A program made the translations under genes and the position numbers. From assembly GCA_025935755.1 (NCBI GenBank), contig JAICUQ010000001.1, forward strand, positions 1-64,000: a DNA stretch of 64,000 bases, given 5' to 3'. Below are positions 28,822 through 36,748 of this stretch, piece by piece. Source of the stretch: Chthoniobacterales bacterium (GTDB taxonomy: Bacteria > Verrucomicrobiota > Verrucomicrobiia > Chthoniobacterales > UBA10450). Under the pieces are notes generated by a model. The model was not told the DNA's origin, did no database searches, and saw only the letters and a program-made list of their open reading frames with translations. Each line of letters starts with the position of its first letter. Position 1 is the stretch's first letter.

Positions 28822-29412
28822 ATGCGGAATTCGCCAACGCTGACGAACGCCTTAAGAGTATTCATCGCTGTCCTTCTAGGTCTCTCGCTCAGTACGGAGG
28901 GACAACCGCCATCGCCTGGCAAGCGTTCCAACGCCTCGGACTCAATGCTCCCTCGCAATGTTGTCATCTCGTTAAGCGAGGTGAACCGGTTGTTCCCGGA
29001 AGTCACGCACGAAGCGAGTACCGGGCAGAACTTGACTGCAGTCGCCAATCCCAAAGGGACAAGGAGCGTCATCTACACGAATAGCGATAGCGCGAAGAAA
29101 GTAACCATTACCATCGACCAATACGCGACGCTGAGCGCTGCGTCGTCAGCCTATCAGGAAGCAGTTACGAAAAGCAAAGCTGTTCCCGGCTTTCGCCCAA
29201 TTCCGGTCGAGAACCTTGGCCCGAACGCATTTGTCGGAACAGTGACTCAAGCCGGAGAGATACACGTCGGACTTGGCGCGCTCCGCGGCACGTTGATCGT
29301 GGAAGTAACGCTGGCAGGATACGATTCTACGAAAGAGAACATCGCCAGGCTCATTTCTCTGACTCGCGAGCAGGAACTCGTTGCCAAAGGCGCGATAGAT
29401 CGCAGCGAATAG
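28822..29412 (+). CDS. Small secreted protein associated with the thaumatin-like gene (intact copy)
   Basis: A 196-residue exported protein with signal peptide (VFIAVLLGLSLSTEGQ). The mature domain (SEVNRLFPEVTHEASTGQNL, then RSVIYTNSDSAKKVTITIDQ and GALRGTLIVEVTLAGYDSTK) is an alpha/beta unit reminiscent of DUF3558/LppX-like small envelope sensors, by pattern only. It sits 77 bp after paralogue B and its damaged twin sits 77 bp after paralogue A, so it probably works with the large protein, for example as a partner or chaperone. No family name is secure. Confidence 0.7.
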   Translation: MRNSPTLTNALRVFIAVLLGLSLSTEGQPPSPGKRSNASDSMLPRNVVISLSEVNRLFPEVTHEASTGQNLTAVANPKGTRSVIYTNSDSAKKVTITIDQYATLSAASSAYQEAVTKSKAVPGFRPIPVENLGPNAFVGTVTQAGEIHVGLGALRGTLIVEVTLAGYDSTKENIARLISLTREQELVAKGAIDRSE

Positions 29413-29509
29413 AAATGCTCGCTCTCCGTGTGAAATATTTTCACGATTCCTCCTCATCTTCGCTGTTTCTGTTTGCGCAAATTCACATAGCGCGAATACC
29501 TTTGGATCC

Positions 29510-30358
29510 GTGTTCAGCTTGACCATGCTCGGCAGCGGGAGCGCGGGTAATAGCACGCTTGTCGCCACCAATCATTGCAGAATTCTCGTTGATGGCGGTC
29601 TCAGCGCGCGCCAGGTCGTATTGCGCCTGGAGCAGTGTGGCGTCATGCCGGAGCAACTCGACGGCGTTGTTGTCACTCACGAACACACCGATCACATCTG
29701 TGGTCTTGAAGTTCTCTGCCGCAAATTCGATCTGCCGATTTACTGCAATCGGTTAACGGCCGAAGCGCTTCGGTCCAGCGGGCTCGCAGAGCGCTGTCGG
29801 AACTGGCGATTATTTGCGACGGGCACTGCGTTTTCGATCTGCGATATCACAGTGCAAACCTTTCCAGTGCCGCATGACGCCGTCGATCCGCTGGGGTTCG
29901 TGTTTCACGCCGGCTCAGGCGGCCTGGGGTTTATCACCGACCTCGGTTACGTTACCAAGTTGATCGTCGAACGGTTGCGGGAAGTGCAAACACTGGTCAT
30001 CGAGACGAATCACGATGAGAAGCTTTTACAGAACGACACGCATCGCCCTTGGCCGGTCAAACAGCGTATCCAATCACGGCACGGACATCTCTCGAACACG
30101 GCTGCGGCAAACGTGATCGAACAATTGTTACCCGGAAAAATCGAGCGCGTCGTGCTCGGTCATCTCAGTCGCGATTGTAACACGCCCGCGCTCGCAATTA
30201 ATACCGTGCGCGCGTCCCTCGAAAAATGCGGCAGGACGGACGTCGAAATTCATTGCGCTGCACAATTCGAAATCAGTCCCCGATTTCGAATCGGCGAGAC
30301 ACAACCCGGGGCGTTTCAGTCCACTTTCGAAAACGTTTTCTTCCAAAACGCACTTTAG
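29510..30358 (+). CDS. MBL-fold metallohydrolase, YycJ/WalJ-like
   Basis: A 282-residue metallo-beta-lactamase-fold protein. The N-terminus MFSLTMLGSGSAGNSTLV and the metal motif THEHTDH (residues about 60-66), with later His and Asp ligands in VPHDAVDPLGF, FITDLGYVT and LGHLSRDCN, match the YycJ/WalJ group, which are probable 5'-3' exonucleases or nucleases linked to cell-wall and replication control. Start: GTG 29510 gives the family-like N-terminus; ATG 29525 would remove its first strand. Stand-alone gene. Confidence 0.88.
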   Translation: MFSLTMLGSGSAGNSTLVATNHCRILVDGGLSARQVVLRLEQCGVMPEQLDGVVVTHEHTDHICGLEVLCRKFDLPIYCNRLTAEALRSSGLAERCRNWRLFATGTAFSICDITVQTFPVPHDAVDPLGFVFHAGSGGLGFITDLGYVTKLIVERLREVQTLVIETNHDEKLLQNDTHRPWPVKQRIQSRHGHLSNTAAANVIEQLLPGKIERVVLGHLSRDCNTPALAINTVRASLEKCGRTDVEIHCAAQFEISPRFRIGETQPGAFQSTFENVFFQNAL

Positions 30359-30435
30359 CGACCTGCTGGAGTGCACGACATTCAGAGCTTCACCGACGCA
30401 CTTGCGAGTGCGCCGGGTTCATGTGATGACGAAGC

Positions 30436-30804
30436 ATGTATGCAATTGAGCTGGACCGGTCAAAACGACTACTGGTGATCAGCGCAGTGCAAAGAGTTAC
30501 GGCTGAGGAAGCGAAGCTCGCTGCGCGACAAATCCGCGACCAGTTGCGGGATGTCGCACCGGGACTTCACGTCCTGGCGGATTTCCGCTGGCTGAACTCA
30601 ATGGATCCCGCAGCAGCACCGCACATCGCGAAGATCATGGACGCGCTTGCGGAAAAAGAGGCCGCTTCGGTGACACGTGTGATGCCCGATCCGCGCAAGG
30701 ACATCGGTCTCAATATCCTGTCACAATTCCATTACGGGCCAAATGTCTCGATCGCGACGTTCGAGACGTTGGCCGATGCCGTACAAAGCATCGCATCGAG
30801 CTGA
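30436..30804 (+). CDS. STAS-like small soluble protein
   Basis: A 122-residue soluble protein: short beta start (MYAIELDRSKRLLVISAV), helix AKLAARQIRDQLRDVAPG, then LHVLADFRWLNSMDPAAAPH and a C-terminal helix. This order resembles SpoIIAA/STAS-like domains, in particular the lipid- or partner-binding SpoIIAA-like group, without the classic phosphorylated Ser context being obvious. No operon partners with kinase or phosphatase character are nearby. Function not assigned. Confidence 0.55.
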   Translation: MYAIELDRSKRLLVISAVQRVTAEEAKLAARQIRDQLRDVAPGLHVLADFRWLNSMDPAAAPHIAKIMDALAEKEAASVTRVMPDPRKDIGLNILSQFHYGPNVSIATFETLADAVQSIASS

Positions 30805-30816
30805 TTCTCGGCCGGA

Positions 30817-31437
30817 TTAATGCCGCTCGCCGCCGAGCTTGTCGCCTTCCTTAATCGCTTCGGCTTCGGTCATGTATTTACCTTTTTTGGTGGTGCCGTA
30901 GAAACGGGAGCCTTCCTTGTGGTAAACGTGCGTTTCGCTGTTAACCCAAACCAAGCCATGGCCTCCGCCGGGTGCGGGAGCTTTCACCGCGGTCTGAGTA
31001 CTCGCAGTCTTTGCTTTAGCGGGGGCTGGTGCCGCAGGATTCGTTGCTGCCGTAGAATTCTTCGGCTTAAACAAATCACCCAGACTGAATTTACCCGGTG
31101 AAGCTGATGCCGCAGGACTTGTGGCTGCAGTTGCTGTGCCGGCCTTTGCGTGTGCCGCGCGCTTACCCTGAGGAGACGCTGCAGGAGACTCGGCTGGACT
31201 AGCTGCTGTTGTAGCCTCAGCTTTTTTATGAGTGCGCTTTGCCTTGGGCGAAGCTGCGGGTGACGCGGCCGCTGAAGGCGACTCGGCGGTCTGAGTTGTC
31301 GATGCGGTACTCTCGGTTTTCTTATGACTCCGATGTTTTGTTGGCTCTTTTGAAGGCCCCGGACTGGGAGCCGATTGATCTTGTGCAACACAAACTCCGG
31401 CAAGTCCGAATACACAAAGCAGAGCAAGCATTTTCAT
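30817..31437 (-). CDS. Secreted Ala/Lys/Pro-rich protein with C-terminal HVYHKEGSxxYG domain
   Basis: About 206 residues. Signal peptide MKMLALLCVFGLAGVCVA; start codons at 31437, 31443 and 31479 are all in frame, and 31437 is chosen as giving the shortest normal signal. The middle ~120 residues are low complexity (repeats of SPAASP, KRTHKKAEA, TAAT). The C-terminal ~45 residues form a compact conserved motif, VWVNSETHVYHKEGSRFYG, TTKKGKYMTEAEAIKEG, found at the end of many short bacterial secreted proteins of unknown role. The basic linker may contact polyanions or the wall. Confidence 0.7.
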   Translation of the reverse strand: MKMLALLCVFGLAGVCVAQDQSAPSPGPSKEPTKHRSHKKTESTASTTQTAESPSAAASPAASPKAKRTHKKAEATTAASPAESPAASPQGKRAAHAKAGTATAATSPAASASPGKFSLGDLFKPKNSTAATNPAAPAPAKAKTASTQTAVKAPAPGGGHGLVWVNSETHVYHKEGSRFYGTTKKGKYMTEAEAIKEGDKLGGERH

Positions 31438-31626
31438 TGTCATATCTGCGAGGGTAAAAACCGCCGCTGTTACCGTCAATCCAATTCGAAGGGACGCGCG
31501 CGTGAGCGCTGGCTTTTACTGACTGCCAAGAGCTGTCCCGAAACCGCCAGCCGCTATGCCCATCCTCTTCTCCGGTGGAAGCTCACCCCTTGAGCGCGGT
31601 GCCCGTTTGCGCTACCATTTTCCGGG

Positions 31627-31842
31627 ATGCTCGACCTCACTCTGGGATGCCTCAAATGGGCCGCGGTCGGCTTTGTCGTCGCGTTCTTCCTTATGAAACT
31701 GTTCGAGGCCAGTCAAATTCACGACGACATTCCCAAACCAGCATTCAAGATACGACAGACCAAACGCGCCACACTCGTGTTATCGACTTTCGCGGCAATG
31801 CTTTCCGCCTTGGTATGGCTCCTCGTCCAAAAGTTGGACTGA
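31627..31842 (+). CDS. Small two-TM membrane protein
   Basis: A 71-residue protein with two hydrophobic segments (LGCLKWAAVGFVVAFFLM and LVLSTFAAMLSALVWLLV) joined by a polar, Lys/Arg-containing loop. Composition and codon pattern are protein-like and the frame is free of overlaps. No family recognised. It precedes a dense cluster of palindromic repeats. Confidence 0.5.
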   Translation: MLDLTLGCLKWAAVGFVVAFFLMKLFEASQIHDDIPKPAFKIRQTKRATLVLSTFAAMLSALVWLLVQKLD

Positions 31843-31872
31843 GCCCATCGGCACTTGAGACTGGTGGATCAG

Positions 31873-32013
31873 CGTCTTAAGCCATCGCGTTGGGACAACG
31901 CGATCCACCTTTAATCCCGAAGTTCAAGCGCGAATACTTGGTGAAACGCGTTGTCCCCAACGCGTTGGCAGCGTCCGAGTCATCGCGTTGGGGACAACGC
32001 GATCCACCTCCGA
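31873..32013. repeat. Array of GTTGTCCCCAACGCG-type palindromes
   Basis: Three successive units: CATCGCGTTGGGACAACGCG with ATCCACCT (31883-31911), AACGCGTTGTCCCCAACGCG with TTGG (31944-31967), and CATCGCGTTGGGGACAACGC with GATCCACCT (31982-32010). Arms of neighbouring units are reverse complements and can form long hairpins. The same family lies at 3870-3974. Located after a small membrane gene and before the 3' end of the minus-strand SDR gene. Confidence 0.75.
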
Positions 32014-32030
32014 ACTTGTCGACAAAAACG

Positions 32031-32786
32031 TCATCCCAAATAAAATCCACCGTTCACGTTGAGCACTTGTCCGGTGATGTAACTTGCCATTGGCGATGCC
32101 AGGAATAGCGCGGCATCGACAATCTCGTGGGCTTCGCCGAGGCGCCCGAGCGGAATTTGTTTGATGAAATTCTGTGTCACTTCCTCCGGCATGCCTTTGC
32201 TCATTCCGACATCGATGAATCCAGGTGCAATGGCGTTCACGGTGATGTTCTGGCGCGCAAACTCGCGTGCTGAAACCTTGGTGAGCGCAATGATTCCAGC
32301 TTTGCTCGACGAATAATTGGCCTGGCCAAACAGCCCCATCTGGCCGCTCACGGACGACATGTTGATTACTCGTCCGCCATTACGGAGAATCGCTGCCGCT
32401 TTCTGCGTGACTGTGAAGGTTCCGATGAGATTCACGCGGATGACGCTCTCGAACTCATTTAGAGACATTTTTTTGATCGTGCGATCACTAATGATGCCGG
32501 AATTGTTTATCAGGATGTCGAGTCCGCGGCGTTGGTCCTGTATCTGCTTCATCATCGCTTCGGTCTGCTGAGGCTGTGTCACGTCGCACTCGATCACCAG
32601 CGGATCATTCAGTTCGTTCGCTACTCCCAGGGCATCAGCTTTGTTTCGTCCCTGCTCGTCGGCCACGTAGTTCACCACACATTGCGCACCGCGTGTGCCG
32701 AAAGCTTTAATCATCTCGGCGCCAATTCCGCGCGAGCTGCCTGTAACCAGCGCAACTTTTCCGCTAAAATCGAAAGGATCCTTCAT
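32031..32786 (-). CDS. Short-chain dehydrogenase, FabG-like 3-oxoacyl-ACP reductase family
   Basis: A 251-residue classical SDR using NAD(P)H. Visible motifs: cofactor glycine motif TGSSRGIG (residues 15-22), NNSG, catalytic Ser in NMSSVSGQMG and Tyr/Lys in YSSSKAG, then the PG motif AIAPGFIDVGM. The closest general type is FabG, but SDR substrates cannot be decided by sequence reading. Start ATG 32786 overlaps the stop of the upstream membrane gene (ATGA), implying coupled translation; a longer frame to 33164 lies wholly over that gene and is rejected. Confidence 0.9.
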   Translation of the reverse strand: MKDPFDFSGKVALVTGSSRGIGAEMIKAFGTRGAQCVVNYVADEQGRNKADALGVANELNDPLVIECDVTQPQQTEAMMKQIQDQRRGLDILINNSGIISDRTIKKMSLNEFESVIRVNLIGTFTVTQKAAAILRNGGRVINMSSVSGQMGLFGQANYSSSKAGIIALTKVSAREFARQNITVNAIAPGFIDVGMSKGMPEEVTQNFIKQIPLGRLGEAHEIVDAALFLASPMASYITGQVLNVNGGFYLG

Positions 32787-33250
32787 GATTGCCGTGCTTG
32801 TTGAGAGTAGTGGCTCACAATCAATGCGCACGGCAAACCGATCAACGAAATATGAATGGCAATGGCCAGCAAATCGTTCCCGAGCCGGTGCCGAAACGTC
32901 GGAAACACCGTTGGCAATACCAACCAGTACATCACAACGTAAACGCCGATCCCGTACAACATGCCCGACACGACGGGATGAAGCGTCAGAAATCCGATCT
33001 TCCGGCTGGCCAGATAAAAAATGGTGACGACCATAAACGCGACGAAAAAGTGCAGCGCCAAACCGAGCCCGGCCGTTATCACTCCGCCGTCGAACGAGTT
33101 CGCGCCCAGCAATCCAGCGGCGATCCCTTGTAATCCGCGCCGTGCACCTACGCCGCGTTGCCACCAGATCACCAACGCAGATGAAATATCCAAAACACCG
33201 ACCACCAAACCGGCTGTAAGGATCGCACGAAGCGCCCCGCAGTTTTTCAT
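32783..33250 (-). CDS. Four-TM membrane protein
   Basis: A 155-residue membrane protein with about four helices (AILTAGLVVGVLDISSALVI, GGVITAGLGLALHFFVAFMV, TLHPVVSGMLYGIGVYVVMYW, LLAIAIHISLIGLPCALIVS). It resembles small uncharacterised membrane proteins found widely in soil bacteria. The stop codon overlaps the start of the SDR gene by 4 nt, so the two are a coupled operon; whether the functions are linked is unknown. Confidence 0.75.
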   Translation of the reverse strand: MKNCGALRAILTAGLVVGVLDISSALVIWWQRGVGARRGLQGIAAGLLGANSFDGGVITAGLGLALHFFVAFMVVTIFYLASRKIGFLTLHPVVSGMLYGIGVYVVMYWLVLPTVFPTFRHRLGNDLLAIAIHISLIGLPCALIVSHYSQQARQS

Positions 33251-33490
33251 AGGTTTCGGCGGAGCTTACTCAGGAACAGCGAAAATTAGGAAGCAAAGAA
33301 ATAATCACCGCGAAATGGACTACTTGCTGCAAATCAGTAATCTGCGCTGCGACGGGCACCCGCCACGGCGGGTGTACTCCGAGGCCAGCGTCTCAAATCT
33401 TTGGAGGAACGGAAAAACAGAAAGTGGGATAAACATTCATCAGTTTTCCTGGTTTCTCGGATCGCAGATTGTTGTTAACTCTTGAAAGAA
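33251..33490. repeat. Intergenic region with one hairpin repeat
   Basis: A GGGCACCCGCCACGGCGGGT hairpin (about 33354-33374) with trailing GTACTCCGAGGCCAGCGTCT lies here, similar in style to the other REP-like units. The rest shows no ORF; the segment just before 33490 must hold the promoter and leader of the mutase operon, but no consensus was clear. Confidence 0.45.
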
Positions 33491-34663
33491 ATGTCTTCTC
33501 CCATTCGAATTCTAACCGCAGTTCCGATTTGTGATGGCCACGACAGCGCGATCAACACAATCAATCTGGAATTCATTCGCCACGGGATCGAGGTGATTTA
33601 TCTCGGTTATCACCGCTCAGTTAGCGACATCGTCCGTGCCGGCATCCAGGAAGACGTCCGCGCGATTGGGATTTCCAGTTACAACGGCGGACACATCGAA
33701 TTTTTCGCGGCCGTTGTCGATCTTCTGCGCAAAAAAGGCGCGGACGATATCAAGGTTTTCGGGGGCGGAGGCGGCACCATCACGCGTGACGACGCGACAA
33801 AGATGAGACGCAAAGGTGTCGACGAAATTTTCTTCGCGGGCACATCACTCGACGACATGGTGAAATTTGTGCATCAACGATACGGTAAACCCCGAAGCAG
33901 ACGTCCCCGGCCGCAATCGTTTGATCAGGAACTCGCGCATAAGCTAACTCAGATCGAGGAAGTATACGGGAGTGGAAACAGAAAACGTCCAACGCCGAGG
34001 TTTTCGCGCGCGAAGCGTGCTTTGAACTGCGGCGGCTTGACGCCCCTTTCGCCACGCACGTCGAAGGTCATTGGATTTACCGGCCCTGGCGGCGCGGGTA
34101 AAACGACGCTGATCGACGAGCTTGTTCTGCGGTTCCTGCATCGCAATTCGAAGGGACGCATCGCGATTTTGTCGCACGACCCCAGCGTAGTTGGCGAAGG
34201 CGCGTTGCTGGGCGATCGCGCGACGATGATCAATTCGCAGCACGACCGGGTGTTCATGCGCAGCATGGCGACACGCGGCCAAGCAGGCGGACTTTCCCCT
34301 GCAACCCACGATTGTCTCGCTTTACTGGCACAATCGAATTTCGATTACGTCATCATCGAGACCGTAGGCACCGGCCAGGAAGCGATGCCGTTTCAGAAAA
34401 ATGGAATCGTCGACTCAACCGTGCTGGTAATGAATCCCGATTACGGTAGCCGGTTGCAGTTGCAGAAGATCGTAATGCTCGATTTGGCTGACATTGTGGT
34501 GGTGAACAAGAGCGATCTTCAGAGGGCCCGCACCGCGCACACCGAAATCGAGCAGCGGCTGGACCAAAACCGAAGGCATCAACAGTTGGTCGATACCGTG
34601 GCAAAACGGCACCGCGACTCTGGCGCGGATCGGTTGTTTGAGTTAATCTCAGATCGTCAGTAA
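33491..34663 (+). CDS. Cobalamin-binding domain fused to MeaB/ArgK-type GTPase (IcmF N-terminal half)
   Basis: A 390-residue fusion. Residues 1-about 135 form a B12-binding domain: AVPICDGHDSAINTINLEF has the DxH-type motif (His17 as axial ligand), with GISSYNGGHIEFF and VFGGGGGTIT around the corrin tail. Residues about 185-385 form a MeaB-like G domain with Walker A GPGGAGKTT, ILSHDPSVVGEGALLGDR, ETVGTGQE and NKSD. This B12 domain-GTPase order is the N-terminal half of IcmF. The next gene supplies the mutase part, so together they should make a holo-enzyme with its own repair chaperone. ATG 33491 is preferred over TTG 33482. Confidence 0.9.
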   Translation: MSSPIRILTAVPICDGHDSAINTINLEFIRHGIEVIYLGYHRSVSDIVRAGIQEDVRAIGISSYNGGHIEFFAAVVDLLRKKGADDIKVFGGGGGTITRDDATKMRRKGVDEIFFAGTSLDDMVKFVHQRYGKPRSRRPRPQSFDQELAHKLTQIEEVYGSGNRKRPTPRFSRAKRALNCGGLTPLSPRTSKVIGFTGPGGAGKTTLIDELVLRFLHRNSKGRIAILSHDPSVVGEGALLGDRATMINSQHDRVFMRSMATRGQAGGLSPATHDCLALLAQSNFDYVIIETVGTGQEAMPFQKNGIVDSTVLVMNPDYGSRLQLQKIVMLDLADIVVVNKSDLQRARTAHTEIEQRLDQNRRHQQLVDTVAKRHRDSGADRLFELISDRQ

Positions 34664-34669
34664 ACACGC

Positions 34670-34788
34670 TGTCATGTCGAGCGGAGTCGCTGCAACGAAA
34701 TGCGGAGCATGAGGCCAGGGTTTCAAACATCTCTGGAAATCTCAGCGCTCTTGTAATCAGAGATTCCTCGACTGCGCTCGGAATGACA
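34670..34788. repeat. Palindromic mobile-type repeat, TGTCAT...ATGACA (intergenic copy)
   Basis: A 119-bp element with inverted ends: TGTCATGTCGAGCGGAGTCG (34670-34689) against CGACTGCGCTCGGAATGACA (34769-34788). The interior contains GCTGCAACGAA and GGTTTCAAA. A second copy with the same ends and interior landmarks (GCTGCAACGGA, GGCTTTCAA) lies inside the flavin oxidase gene at 42034-42177. It separates the two halves of the mutase. Confidence 0.8.
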
Positions 34789-34808
34789 AAACGATTAAAG
34801 GAAATTGT

Positions 34809-36623
34809 ATGAGCAAGCTCGGACAAGTCGTCGAATCGGTTGAAAATTATAACAAATTCGTTCTCGATCAGGTGAAGCGCGCGCGCACTGATCAAAAATT
34901 CGGACGCGATCTGCTGGGACGCTGGAACGATACAAAAGCAAAAATTCCCGTTACGCGCACACCGACCGGCTTGCCGCTGCCGCGTCTCGCGTTGCCTGAG
35001 ATCGACGAGCCCGGCGAGATTGCGCGTTTCATTTTTGGAGAAGGTTTGCCGGGCCAATTTCCTTATCTCAACGCCGCGTATCCCGAAATGTACCTGGAGC
35101 CGATCCGCGAGATCGAGAGTTTCGATAAGAACGGCAGTCGGAGCCGGAGTGCCCTCGATACCGGCAAGAAGCTCACACAACCTGAAGAGCCTACGCGTTT
35201 GTTCTCCGGCCTGATGCTGGCTGAAGACACAAACGAGCGGTTTCACTACTTAACGCGGCACCAACGCACTCATCGGCTCAGCACGGCCTTCGATGGGCCG
35301 ACCCTTTACGGGCTCGATAGCGATGCGGACGGTGTTTTTGGGAAAATCGGCGAGGGGGGCGTGGCCATCGATACCGTCGAAGACATGGTACGCCTGTACG
35401 ACGGATTCGATCTGGGCTCTGCGAACTTCTCCGCTTCAATGACCATCAGCGGTCCGGCCCCAATGATCATGGCCATGTACATCGCCGCCGCCAAAAGGCG
35501 GTTTGGTCCCAAAGTCGTTTCGAGATTGCGCGGCACGGTTCAGGCCGACATTTTCAAAGAAGTCCAGGCACAGAACGAAACCATTTTCCCGATCGAACCG
35601 TCGCTGCGGTTTCTGGCCGATATGGTGGAGTTCACTACGCGCGAAATGCCGCGTTGGTATCCAATCTCGATCAGCGGTTATCACATCGGCGAGGCGGGGT
35701 CGACGCCGGTCCAACAGGCGGCCTACACGCTTTCCAACGGTTTTGCTTACGCGGAGATGTTCGCCGCGCGCGGCATCCCGGTCGACCAATTCGGGCCAAG
35801 ACTTTCCTTTTTTCTAGATTGCGGACTGGACGCGGAGTACATCGCGCTCTCGCGCGTGTCGCGCCGGATCTGGGCGATCGGAATGCGCGATGTGTTCGGC
35901 GCAGGTGCGAGAGCGCAGTTGTTCAAATTGCATACTCAAACCAGCGGGCGCTCGTTAATTGCCGCCGAATTCAAAAACAATCTTACCCGGACGGCCACGG
36001 AACTGATTCTATCCTACATGAACGCTACGAATTCGTGTCACTCCAATAGCGCGGACGAACCGTTCACCACGCCGAGTGAAGAATGGATCCGGCTCGCGGC
36101 GCACGGCCAGGCGATTCTGCTGGAGGAATCGGGTATTTTCAAACACACCATGAACATGTTGAGCGGTTCGCCCGGTATGAAAGCGGTAGAGCGCGCTGTC
36201 GAAGCGGCGATCCTGAATGAGTTCCGCGAAATCGAGCGGCTCGGAGGCGTGCTCGCTGCGGTGGAAGAGCGATATCAACGCAGTCAGATTCAAAATGCCG
36301 CGCATCGGTACGAACAACAGATTTACGACGGAACTCGCCCCATCATTGGCTTGAACAAGTATCGCGACAACGATGAGGACGCTCCGGAGGTGAAGCTCGT
36401 TCGCACGCCCCGAGCGAAACAGCAGTTGCAAGTCGATCGGGTGCAAAAGTTCAAAAAGAAAAACGCCGAAAAAGCAAAACGCGCGTTGGACCAGCTCGCA
36501 ACGGTTGCCGAGCGCGGCGACAATGTTTTCCCTGCTCTGCTTGAAGCAGCCGAAGTCTGTTCGTTAGGCCAGATCACCGGTCGGTTGCAGGAAGTCGTCG
36601 GCCGTTTTCGGCCGATGGTATAG
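34809..36623 (+). CDS. IcmF-type acyl-CoA mutase catalytic subunit
   Basis: A 604-residue mutase of the methylmalonyl-CoA mutase superfamily, coenzyme-B12-dependent carbon-skeleton rearrangement. Segments such as NERFHYLTRHQRTHRLSTAF, DGPTLYGLDSDADGVFGKIG and FSASMTISGPAPMIMAMYIA match the substrate-binding (TIM-barrel) part of the IcmF fused isobutyryl-CoA mutase more closely than classical MCM. The GTPase/B12 half is the gene immediately upstream, making this a split version of IcmF. The region GEAGSTPVQQAAYTLSNGFA belongs to the conserved mutase core. Which acyl-CoA is used is not decided; active-site residues need alignment. Confidence 0.9.
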   Translation: MSKLGQVVESVENYNKFVLDQVKRARTDQKFGRDLLGRWNDTKAKIPVTRTPTGLPLPRLALPEIDEPGEIARFIFGEGLPGQFPYLNAAYPEMYLEPIREIESFDKNGSRSRSALDTGKKLTQPEEPTRLFSGLMLAEDTNERFHYLTRHQRTHRLSTAFDGPTLYGLDSDADGVFGKIGEGGVAIDTVEDMVRLYDGFDLGSANFSASMTISGPAPMIMAMYIAAAKRRFGPKVVSRLRGTVQADIFKEVQAQNETIFPIEPSLRFLADMVEFTTREMPRWYPISISGYHIGEAGSTPVQQAAYTLSNGFAYAEMFAARGIPVDQFGPRLSFFLDCGLDAEYIALSRVSRRIWAIGMRDVFGAGARAQLFKLHTQTSGRSLIAAEFKNNLTRTATELILSYMNATNSCHSNSADEPFTTPSEEWIRLAAHGQAILLEESGIFKHTMNMLSGSPGMKAVERAVEAAILNEFREIERLGGVLAAVEERYQRSQIQNAAHRYEQQIYDGTRPIIGLNKYRDNDEDAPEVKLVRTPRAKQQLQVDRVQKFKKKNAEKAKRALDQLATVAERGDNVFPALLEAAEVCSLGQITGRLQEVVGRFRPMV

Positions 36624-36658
36624 CACGCACGTAGCACGCCTATACTGGCTGTGGGCTG

Positions 36659-36709
36659 GCGGGCATCTCGGCTGCCCAACCTTGTAACACACGCACGCAA
36701 GATGCCCGC
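36659..36709. repeat. Inverted repeat GCGGGCATCT/AGATGCCCGC
   Basis: A 10-bp perfect inverted repeat (36659-36668 and 36700-36709), with GCCCAAC beside each arm, lies between the mutase stop and the DUF72 gene. One of the REP-style intergenic elements of the window. It could act as a terminator-like hairpin but has no T-tract. Confidence 0.55.
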
Positions 36710-36748
36710 ATGCCCAACAGTCAGCATGCTTGTGCTACGATTACTCGT

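Noticed and set aside
32787-33164. N-terminal extension of the SDR gene to 33164
   Set aside because: It is antiparallel-free but out of frame over the coupled membrane protein gene and has no SDR-like residues before TGSSRGIG.
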